From contig NW_024881788.1 in assembly GCF_019059575.1 (NCBI RefSeq), forward strand, positions 124,001 to 188,000: 64,000 bases of DNA, written 5' to 3'. This document shows positions 55,443-63,391 of the stretch, one piece after another. The translations under genes and the position numbers were made by a program. The notes beneath the pieces were generated by a model. It did no database searches and was not told the DNA's origin. It was given only the letters and a program-made list of their open reading frames with translations. The first letter of the stretch is position 1, and the number at the start of each line of letters is the position of its first letter. This DNA comes from Amphibalanus amphitrite. Taxonomy: Eukaryota; Arthropoda; Thecostraca; Balanomorpha; Balanidae.

Positions 55443-55748
55443 TTAAAGGTAGTGTGCCACCTTTGAAAGATTTCCCATTTTATTTTTCCTAGGATAAGAA
55501 GCTTCTGTTTTTACCTAATATCGCAAAAAAAATCAAAAATGGACCTGGAATAGTGCCTTTTTCGCCTTAAAGTTTATCGGTTTTTCGATATGTATAACAA
55601 CTGTAGTGGGCTGGCCTGCAAACAGGCGTCGGCAACAATCGCGAATGCGGCGCACATGTGACAATAAGCAAAGGTCATTATAGAGTTACGACGTACGGGA
55701 ATGAGTTATCAGCTGGCTAATCGTAGACAACACAATGTCGAGCCTTAA

Positions 55749-56610
55749 AGGTAGTGTGCCACCTTTGAAAGATTTCCCATTTTATTTTTCCTAGGATAAG
55801 AAGCTTCTGTTTTTACCTAATATCGCAAAAAAAATCAAAAATGGGCCTGGAATAGTGCCTTTTTCGCCTAAAAGTTTATCGGTTTTTAGATATGTATAAC
55901 AACTGTAGTGGGCTCACCTGCAAACAGGCGTCGGGCAACAATCGCGAATGCGGCGCACTTGTGACAATAAGCAAAGGTCATTATAGTGTTACGACCATAC
56001 GACGTACGGGAATGAGTTATCAGCTGTCTAATCGTAGACAACACAATGTCGAGCCTTAAACTGTAAGCCCGTATTGGTATTGTTTCTTTTATTTGGCTGT
56101 CGAACATTATTTATGGTTTGAAATATGATTTTATGTAAAATAATTGATATGAAAAAGCCGTCTTATAAGTTATGACCCCATTTCACCACACGCAAGTGGC
56201 AGAAATGACAATGATCAGCTGACGCATTTTTCTTGGCCGAAGTCAGAGCGCGCGGCCCGACGCACCACGCGTATTTGGAAATTCCGACCTCGACGAGCAT
56301 CTCAGAAGCCACCTAACAGGCGTGTTCGAAACCGCAGGAGATGATGATGAACGGGTTTATCGAAACTTGATTGGATGAGCATATCGGTAATAGCGATTTC
56401 AGTGTGTGCATTTATTGTTCATAGTGGTGTGAAATGTGGTTGGGGTACGACCGACAACCCGTCGGGGCGAATTTCGCACTGGGGTACTCAAAATTTGAAG
56501 AATTTAAGACGTTTCCATGAGTTTTGAAGGTATGGATAAGTTCTAAAAATCCGGTTCTCCTTATCTGGGCTATTAACTCCATACGGTCCAAGAAAGCTGG
56601 CACACTACCT
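55749..56610. mobile_element. TTAA MITE, AGGTAGTGTGCC family, copy 3 (intact, nested in copy 2)
   Basis: The ends AGGTAGTGTGCCACC and GCTGGCACACTACCT have TTAA on both sides (55745-55748, 56611-56614). It is the reverse complement of copy 1 (34003-34867) along its length. It inserted in the same orientation into a TTAA of copy 2. Confidence 0.92.
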
Positions 56611-56949
56611 TTAAACTGTAAGCCTGTATTGGTATTGTTTCTTTTATTTGGCTGTCGAACATTATTTATGGTTTGAAATATGATTTTATGTAAAATAATT
56701 GATATGAAAAAGCCGTCTCTTAAGTTATGACCCCATTTCACCACACGCAAGTGGCAGAAATGACAATGATCAGCTGACGCATTTTTCTTGGCCGAAGTCA
56801 GAGCGCGCGGCGTATGTTCGAATGCAGTATGAGTAGAGCATGGGTCCCGAAAAATTCTTCAGAAACTAGAGAAATTCTCGCGGGGCAAGACGTCTGTCAA
56901 ACTAGCAGCGAGCAGCGAGCAGCGAGTCCAGCAGCGAGAAACGGGCCAT

Positions 56950-57815
56950 CCCGATTTAGCTGAAAATTTGCTCACAGAGTCTTCTCAGCACGCTGATTCC
57001 GAAAATCATGGTGTCTAGGGTGGGAATCATTACCGTTCTCGAGATAGACCCTCTAAAGTTTTCGACACCCAAGACCGGACCATCCCAATTTGACTGAAAA
57101 TTTGCTCACAGAGCCTTCTCAGCACGCTGATTCCGAAAATCATGGTCTCTAGGGTGGGAATCTTCACCATTCTCGAGATAGAACCCTCTAAAGTTCTTTG
57201 TACCTATGACCGGGCCATCCCGATTTCGCTGAAAATTTGCTCACAGAGCCTTCTCAGCACGCTATTTCCGAAAATCATGGTCTCTAGGGTGGGAATCTTT
57301 ACTGTTATCGAGATATAACCCTCTAAAGTTCTAACCACCCATTACCGGGCCATCCCGATTTGGCTGAAAATTTGCTTACAGAGCCTTCTCAGCACGCTGA
57401 TTCCGAAAAGCATGGTCTCTAGGGTGGGAATCTTTACTGTTATCGAGATAGAACCCTCTAAAGTTCTTACCACCCATGACCGGGCCATCCCGATTTGGCT
57501 GAAAATTTGCTCACAGAGCCTTCTCAGCACGCTGATTCCGAAAATCATGGTCTCTAGGGTGGAAATCTTTACCGTTCTAGAGATAGAACCCTCTAAAGTT
57601 TTCGACACCAAAGACCGGGCCATCCCGATTTGGCTGAAAATTTGCTCACAGAGCCTTCTAAGCACGCTGATTCCGAAAATCATAGTCTCTAGGGTGGGAA
57701 TCTTTACCCTTCTCGAGATAGAACCCTCTAAAGTTTTCGACACCCATGACCGGGCCATCCTGATTTGGTTGAAAATTTCCTAACAGAGCCTTAATCTCAG
57801 CACGCTGATTCCGAA
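56950..57815 (+). repeat. 135-bp tandem repeats, left arm
   Basis: The landmark CTCACAGAG...CTTCTCAGCACG falls at 56971, 57105, 57240, 57375, 57510 and 57645, a period of 134-135 bp. Because 135 is divisible by three and the unit lacks stops in some frames, spurious open frames of 120-140 residues appear on both strands. Confidence 0.93.
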
Positions 57816-57854
57816 AATCATGGTGTGTCAAATCGACCGGGCCATGGCCAGTCA

Positions 57855-58437
57855 AATCGGGATGGCCCGGTCATGGGTGGTAAGAGTTTTAGAGGGTTCT
57901 ATCTCGAGAACAGCAAAAATTTCCACCCTAGGGACCATGATATTCGGAATCAGCGTGCTGAGAAGGCTCTATGAGCAAATTTTCAGCCAAATCGGGATGG
58001 CCCGGTCATGGGTGGTAAGAACTTTAGAGGGTTCTATCTCGAGAACGGTAAAGATTCCCACCCTAGAGACCATGCTTTTCGGAATCAGCGTGCTGAGAAG
58101 GCTCTGTGAGCAAATTTTCAGCCAAATCGGGATGGCCCGGTCATGGGTGGTTAGAACTTTAGAGGGTTCTATCTCGAGAACGGTAAAGATTCCCACCCTA
58201 GAGACCATGATTTTCGGAATCAGCGTGCTGAGAAGGCTATGTGAGCAAATTTTGAGCCAAATCGGGATGGCCCAGTCATGGATGGTAAGAACTTTAGAGG
58301 GTTCTATCTCGAGAACGGTTAAGATTCCCACCCTTGAGACCATGATTTTCGGAATCAGCGTGCTGAGAAGGCTCTGTGAGCAAATTTTCAGCCAAATCGG
58401 GATGGCCCGGTCTTGGGTGGTAAAAACTTTAGAGGGT
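57855..58437 (-). repeat. 135-bp tandem repeats, right arm, first block
   Basis: Reverse-complement copies of the left-arm unit, a little over four units, interrupted at 58437 by the GACGTCGG element. The remainder follows at 59646-59890. Confidence 0.92.
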
Positions 58438-58765
58438 CCCAGTAAACATGACGACGTCGGCCCAACGTCGGGCCGAGGCTCGGCCCGACGTCGGCCAAAC
58501 GTCGGTCCAACCTCGGCCCGACATCGGCTGGACGTCGGATATGCCCGCATGTTCCGACGTCCAGCCGAAGTCCAGCCGACGTCGAGCCGACGTCGGACCG
58601 AGATCGTTTGCCGAGGTTGACGAGATCGTTTGTCTTTGGACCGACGGGGCCGACGTCGGCATGCTTATTGGGACAACGCGCCAAAAGTATCAACCGGCGG
58701 CGGGATTCGAGCCCCCCAGTCGCCGACGTCGGCATGTTTACTGGGACAACACGCCAAAAGCATCA

Positions 58766-58837
58766 GCCGGCGATGGGATTCGAACCCCGTGTCATTCGAA
58801 CGCGAGGTTAGTGCGCTAACCACTACACCACGCAGCC
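58766..58837 (-). repeat. tRNA-derived sequence (SINE head)
   Basis: Minus-strand 72 nt beginning GGCTGCGTGGTGTAGTGG with A box TGGTGTAGTGGTTAGCGC and B box GGGTTCGAATCCC. Acceptor ends pair at about five of seven positions and the anticodon stem is poor, so it is a tRNA-derived relic and not a tRNA gene. A second degenerate B box (GATTCGAGCCC) lies at about 58707. Confidence 0.65.
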
Positions 58838-58948
58838 AGCTAACGAATCTGGTTTGTTTTGTTGGGTTATGCCCTTTCGGTCTGACAAGACCATTTCAGA
58901 GCCGGAAGGATCATAGGATGGAGACATTGGTCTTCTTGGCGAGCACCC

Positions 58949-59145
58949 TGGGTCCAGTTCATATAGAGTCCCTGGTCCCATTGCTGTTACGTGACACTTA
59001 TTGGAAAGGGCGACCCCACAATGGATTCATATAGCCACTCTTACACACCTGCACCAACGTTTCCCAAAGTGTCCCTTTGATAAGTGGCACTTTGGCAAAG
59101 TGACACTTGCCGACTGGCCTTTCTATATGAACTGGGCCCGGCCCT
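58949..59145. mobile_element. Palindromic MITE with GGGTCCAGTTCATATAGA ends
   Basis: GGGTCCAGTTCATATAGAG at the left is matched by CTTTCTATATGAACTGGGCCC at the right. Internally AAGTGACAC / GTGACACTT words are also inverted. About 195 bp, no coding capacity. Confidence 0.65.
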
Positions 59146-59147
59146 GG

Positions 59148-59374
59148 TGAGTTGCCGGGGCTGAGCCTGACCAAAGGATAGGCCGAGCAGCCCCCAAGCA
59201 CTCACCGCTCCCGGCTACGGGCGAGCTCGGCTTACGGGCAATCCCAAATGGGATAAAGTTTCCCGTCCAGTCCGGATCAGGGGGTTGCGGCGTGGAGGAA
59301 GATTTGAGTTTCCTGAGGATATTTTGAATACAGAAGCTCTTTATGAAGCATGAAACATGTATTTTATATTATTT
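59148..59374 (+). repeat. SINE-like element, second copy
   Basis: Shares, in order, GGGGCTGAGCC, a CCCGGCTACGGGC-type word, ATGGGATAAAG, GATCAGGGGG, a GATTTGAGTTTCC B-box-like word and AAACATGTATTTT with the minus-strand insert at 13080-13366, which has a 10-bp target duplication. Here no duplication is visible. Confidence 0.65.
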
Positions 59375-59645
59375 TAACGGTCAAAACAGCGGCCGATGTC
59401 GGTCCGACGTCGCCCCGACGTCGGCCCGACGTCGGCTGGACCTCAGCAATTGATCTCGGTCCGACGTCGGCCCGACGTCGGCTGGGCCTCGGCTGGACGT
59501 CGGAACATGCGGGCATATCCGACATCCAGCCGACGTCGTGCCGAGGTTGGACCGACGTCGGGCCGACGTCGGCATGCCGATGCCGAGTTGCCGACGTCAC
59601 CCCGACGTCGGCCGACGTCGGGCCGACGTCGGCATGTTTACTGGG

Positions 59646-59890
59646 GTTCTATCTCGAGAACGGTTAAGATTCCCACTCTAAAGACCATGATTTTCAGAAT
59701 CAGCGTGCTGAGAAGGCTCTGTGAGCCAATTTTCAGCCAAATCGGGATGGCCCGGTCATGGGTGTCGAAAACTTTAGAGGGTTCTATCTCGAAAACGGTA
59801 AAGATTCCCACCCTAGAGACCATGATTTTCGGAATCAGCTTGCTGAGAAGGCTCTGTGAGCAAATTTTCAGCTAAATCGGGATGGCCCGT
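59646..59890 (-). repeat. 135-bp tandem repeats, right arm, second block
   Basis: About 1.8 further units, continuing the array interrupted at 58437, before the unique outer part of the inverted end. Confidence 0.9.
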
Positions 59891-60074
59891 TTCTCGCTGC
59901 TGGACTCGCTGCTCGCTGCTCGCTTCTAGTTTGACAGACGTCTAGCCCCGCGAGAATTTCCCTAGTTTCTGAAGATTTTTTTCGGGACCCATGCTCTACT
60001 CATACTGCATTCGAATATACGCGAGCGCGCGGCCCGACGCACCACCACCGCACCACAAAGTATGAGCAGAAGCC

Positions 60075-60300
60075 GCACCCAAAGCCAGGGCCCCGGTAAC
60101 GTGAGGTAGCCGAGTCGGGGCAGCGTGCGCTGACCCAAGCCGGGGCCGCAGCTTTGGGCGCGGTCTACCGCATCCCCGCGGGCAGCCCCGGGCTATCACA
60201 TGACACCGGGAGGACGCGCGGCCCCGGCTTGGGTCAGCGCACGCTGCCCCGACTCGGCTACCTCACGTTACCGGGGCCCTGGCTTTGGGCGCGGTCTACC
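60075..60300. repeat. GC-rich palindrome
   Basis: Arms of about 75-85 bp (CCAAAGCCAGGGCCCCGG to its complement) around a ~70-bp centre, nearly identical in both arms. It interrupts the AGAAGCC|ACCTAAC site of the surrounding TTAA MITE. Confidence 0.8.
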
Positions 60301-60614
60301 GCACCACCTAACAGGCGTGTTCGAAACCGCAGGAGATGATGATGAGCGGGTTTATCGAAACTTGATTGGATGAGCATATCGGTAATAGCGATTTCAGTGT
60401 GTGCATTTATTGTTCATAGTGGTGTGAAATGTGGTTGGGGTACGACCGACAACCCGTCGGGGCGAATTTCGCACTGGGGTACTCAAAATTTGAAGAATTT
60501 AAGACGTTTCCATGAGTTTTGAAGGTATGGATAAGTTCTAAAAATCCGGTTCTCCTTATCTGGGCCATTAACTCCATACGGTCCAGGAAAGCTGGCACAC
60601 ATACCTACCTTTAA

Positions 60615-60839
60615 ACACTTGAGGCTAACCGGCCACGAGCCAGCCACCTTTAGATTACGAGGTGGGTACACTCGGCACACTAACTACTACGCCACGGAGA
60701 TAGCTGGTAATCGCGGAGATGTAAGCCAGTTTTTTTAGATGATGCAATTGGGCATTCTCCGGGCAGCTCCTCTCTTTGGTTGCAAAAAGGAAATACGCCT
60801 GACTCTCCCAGCGCTAGGGGAGAAAGGCCCGGTTTAGCC
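60615..60839 (-). other. Possible eroded tRNA-like SINE
   Basis: On the minus strand near 60700 an A-box-like TGGCGTAGTAGTTAGTGTG appears. The B-box position reads GGCTGGCTCGTGG and is not convincing. No gene in this stretch. Confidence 0.3.
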
Positions 60840-61575
60840 AAAAAAGGTATAGAAAACGGAATTTGAATTGTAGGTGGGGCGGTGGGGAACTTTATCGTGT
60901 GCCAATTTCATGGCCCTAGATCAATATCTTCAAGATCAAATGAGGTTAATCGTGATTAAATTTGCTATGGTGACTGTTTTGCGTTTATACGCCCATAGCT
61001 CTAAGAGTTACTGGCCGATTTTCCTATTTCTTCCTTTATACGACATTTGTAGTGTTATGAGAATCTTTAGATAATCTAACCATAGATTTGACAGTTAGTG
61101 GCCTGCTAAGAGTAAGATGTCGCCGGCAAAGGCGCGGGGATCGGCCGACGCGGGAAACGTTTCAGTCACAGATTGTGTTTGCACCCTAATAATTCAATTT
61201 TTACCAGTTGGTTTTCGTATTTATTTGACCATTAGTTTGCCTGTACATTTTTAAGCCTTCACACAAAATTTGACACGAATCGATCATAATCAGCGGTAAG
61301 AAGCGCAGTGCAAAGATGGAACCGTCCGGCGCCGGCACAGTCTACCATTCAGGCGGCAACGGCCGACGCCGGCCGCCGCGCCGCTCCGGCAAGATGTTTG
61401 ACTTTACACCGCTATTACTAGAAAAGTTGTGGACCGATTTACCTATTGCTTGCACAGGAGGATTTGCAATTCAATTCTGGACAGATGCTGAAAGTTTGAC
61501 GTTAATATAATAGTTATGGCGTGAGTTATTGGCGAAAAACAGGTGGGGTTGGCGAAATCCGCCCCTTCCATCGCC
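60840..61575 (-). mobile_element. Diverged relative of the TTAA element at 32067
   Basis: Colinear in reverse with 32067-32924: ATTTCATGGCCCTAGATCAA, TAAGATGTCGCCGGC, GGCCGACGCGGGAAACG and a GGCGAAATCCGCCCC hairpin near the right end. Flanking TTAA copies are not preserved. Some words read TGACCA or GATCAA where the intact copy has GGTCA. Confidence 0.7.
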
Positions 61576-62060
61576 CGTGCTACGTTACACTACTTGTTGC
61601 TATATCATCCAAAGTTATCGTTGGCCCACTCTAATTTTCTCAGCACGTATGCCTTACGTGTGGTGGTAGATAATGTCCAAATTTCAGCAAAATCGAAGGG
61701 TACCCATTTTTCACAAATTAGATTTTAAGAAATTAATTCAAAATAAAATAAATTCAAAATCATCAAAAAATGTTAAAATTACCAAATTTAACTAGCATAA
61801 CTCCTCGTGTTCACGTTTCCGTTTGTTTGAAATTAATAGCTTCAAAAATGTTGAAGCTATAGATCTTTCAAGATTGCAATACACGTCCAATTCTGCTAAA
61901 AAAGCAGAAGTTTAGCGGCTTGTATCTCTGTAGCCCGAGGGCATATGACAAAATCCTTTGACCCTCAGAGGTTTCACCCAATAGCCAACAAGTATACCAA
62001 GTTTGAACAAAATCGCAGAGGTGGCCGATTTTGGCTGTCCCGGTTGACATGGAATGCCCC
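61576..62060. other. Right inverted end of the GGGGCATTCC element
   Basis: Non-coding. It shares inverted words with 54730-55200, including CGAAGGGTACCCATTTTTC and the terminus GGAATGCCCC. Confidence 0.65.
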
Positions 62061-62064
62061 TTTC

Positions 62065-62108
62065 CTGACCGAATTTCTGCCGATTTTTGACGATCACGCA
62101 CCTATAAA
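62065..62108 (+). mobile_element. LINE linker segment (second piece)
   Basis: Reads LTEFLPIFDDHAPI, the conserved FLP..D.HAP stretch between endonuclease and reverse transcriptase of CR1/jockey-like LINEs. It joins in frame to 54729 on the left and to 63392 on the right. Confidence 0.85.
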
Positions 62109-63052
62109 TGGCAATTTATGCGCCAACGGCGTATAAAGACTTTTATCGGTCGTCGCCAACTTAAGCGCTTGTCAACCTGCGGCGGCTGAGCCGGCGCGGC
62201 GGCGCCGCCGCACCCGCAGTTGACGCAGCGACAGGCGACGCAGAGCCAGCAAAAAAGTCGTTGTTCGCTGTAGTTATTGGTTTTAAGTCTTCTACTGGAG
62301 TCTCACTGCGGCCGCACGCCTTGTGAAACATTGCTGGCATCCAGGTTGGTGATTACGTTCCGATAGCTGGGACATACTCTCTGCTGATGGCAGTATAGAC
62401 CTAGACGCGTTGTCTCCGTTTACCATCGCCTGGGCCCTGGTTGCGTGCTTTTTGTCGCCATTTTACCGCTCTACGGCGTCGGTCGCCACCGGCCGTTCAT
62501 GCATACTCGTCGAGTTCCATTTTGCCCCCATATTCGGTGTATGACATGCGAGGCACGCTGCTCTGACCCAGGCCCGGGCCTGGGTAGGGCCGCGTCCCCC
62601 CTTCTTTGTTTCGCTCCCCTCCCCTACCCAGTGTTGTCGCAGAGCGTCATCCCGCCCCGGGAGTACGGATCGTATGGGCGTCGTGGCTCAAGTGTAGAGC
62701 GCTCGCTTCTCACCCGGGCGACCCGGGTTCGATTCCCGGTACAGGATCGCTTGCGTAATTCGCTTGGATGGGGTAAGGGTGTGTATTACGTTATTACCGT
62801 GAGGGGCGAGAAACGTTCTTCCTTTCTCTCTTTCTGCCCATACCAACAGCAGTTGTTCCCGGCCAATTACCGGCGGACATTATACCCGCCATAGCCCCCG
62901 CGACGTGTTCTTTATTTAAGCCTGCAGATGATTTTCCTGCTGTCACCGGAGGTAGGTGGACTCACGGGGGCTGGTGGACGTTGTGCCCGCCGAACTGGCT
63001 GCCCCGTTACACACTATGACAATGTTTTTTGCAAGCGCGAGGGCGGCGACGG
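62109..63052. mobile_element. Unclassified 944-bp insert, first unit (ATAAA target)
   Basis: Begins TGGCAATTTATGCGCCAACG and ends GCGAGGGCGGCGACGG. ATAAA precedes it (62104-62108) and follows it (63053-63057). Its first 160 bp and last 52 bp recur in a second unit (63058-63386), also bordered by ATAAA. It contains a GC-rich hairpin (CTGCGGCGG ... CCGCACCCGCAG) at 62178-62218 and a tRNA-like unit at 62680-62755. No inverted ends and no coding frame. Confidence 0.75.
62680..62755 (+). repeat. tRNA-derived sequence
   Basis: The A-box-like TGGCTCAAGTGTAGAGCGC and B box GGGTTCGATTCCC have a perfect T-stem (CCGGG/CCCGG). The acceptor ends do not pair, so it is a SINE-type relic, not a tRNA gene. 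Confidence 0.6.
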
Positions 63053-63057
63053 ATAAA

Positions 63058-63386
63058 TGGCAATTTATGCGCCAACGGCGTATAAAGACTTTTATCGGTC
63101 GTCGCCAACTTAAGCGCTTGTCAACCTGCGGCGGCTGAGCCGGCGCGGCGGCGCCGCCGCACCCGCAGTTGACGCAGCGACAGGCGACGCAGAGCCAGCA
63201 AAAAAGTCGTTGTTCGCCCGCCGCCACCCCAACGCCTCCTGTGCCTTGTTCGTTTATCTTGCTTTAGGCGGTGCTAATGCTGTGTGCTCTCTGTACTGGG
63301 CTGTTCCACCTCTCCAAAAAACGGACAAAATACAGCCCCGTTACACACTATGACAATGTTTTTTGCAAGCGCGAGGGCGGCGACGG
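63058..63386. mobile_element. Unclassified insert, second, shorter unit (329 bp)
   Basis: Starts with the same 160 bp as the first unit (63058-63217 equals 62109-62268) and ends with the same 52 bp (63335-63386 equals 63001-63052). A different short middle lies between. ATAAA lies on both sides (63053-63057, 63387-63391). Confidence 0.75.
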
Positions 63387-63391
63387 ATAAA

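Larger units (their letters stand above)
58438..59645. mobile_element. Second fold-back element, built of GACGTCGG words
   Basis: The left end CCCAGTAAACATGACGACG and right end CGACGTCGGCATGTTTACTG are inverted. Each arm (about 210-260 bp) consists of degenerate ~10-bp words CCGACGTCGG / CCCGACGTCGGC, each self-complementary. It interrupts AGAGGGT|TTCTATC of a 135-bp unit with a 2-3 bp duplication (GT or GGT). Extra internal copies of the terminus (CCGACGTCGGCATGTTTACT and a variant) lie at 58643 and 58726. The centre holds a tRNA-like unit, a palindromic MITE and a SINE-like copy. Confidence 0.75.
56810..60022. mobile_element. Fold-back element with 135-bp repeats (MULE/FB-like)
   Basis: The ends GCGTATGTTCGAATGCAG and CTGCATTCGAATATACGC are inverted, flanked by the 9-bp duplication GAGCGCGCG (56801-56809, 60023-60031). 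After about 130 bp of unique inverted sequence, each arm consists of tandem 135-bp units in opposite orientation: about six in the left arm and six in the right. The arms meet near 57835 with almost no spacer. Long inverted ends made of tandem units plus a 9-bp duplication are the features of Drosophila Foldback elements, linked to MULE transposases. No transposase gene is present. The right arm is split by 58438-59645. Confidence 0.82.
55447..60610. mobile_element. TTAA MITE, AGGTAGTGTGCC family, copy 2 (split by insertions)
   Basis: The left end AGGTAGTGTGCCACC follows TTAA (55443-55446). The right end runs through AAAGCTGGCACACATACCTACCT to a TTAA at 60611-60614. Its own sequence is in pieces at 55447-55744, 56615-56809, 60032-60075 (partly rearranged) and 60300-60610, colinear with the intact copy at 55749-56610. 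It was entered by another copy of its own family and by two fold-back or palindromic elements. Confidence 0.85.
54730..62060. mobile_element. Element with long inverted ends (GGGGCATTCC) splitting the LINE
   Basis: The ends GGGGCATTCCACGTCAAG and TTGACATGGAATGCCCC are inverted. A 4-bp duplication TTTC flanks it (54726-54729, 62061-62064). Further in, the two sides share GAAAAATGGGTACCCTTCG in inverted positions (about 55080 and 61700), so the inverted ends are roughly 400-450 bp and diverged. All of 55447-61570 is later nested insertion. No transposase seen; superfamily open. Confidence 0.75.

Noticed and set aside
57820-58620. Open frame of 266 residues with 45-residue repeats
   Set aside because: It lies wholly in the 135-bp tandem repeats of a fold-back element; frames exist on both strands and the arms have no promoter or splice context.
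58766-58837. Functional tRNA gene
   Set aside because: Two acceptor mismatches and a poor anticodon stem, and it lies inside a nested repeat element.
62680-62755. Functional tRNA gene
   Set aside because: The T arm is good, but the acceptor ends do not pair and the anticodon stem is poor; it is better read as tRNA-derived.
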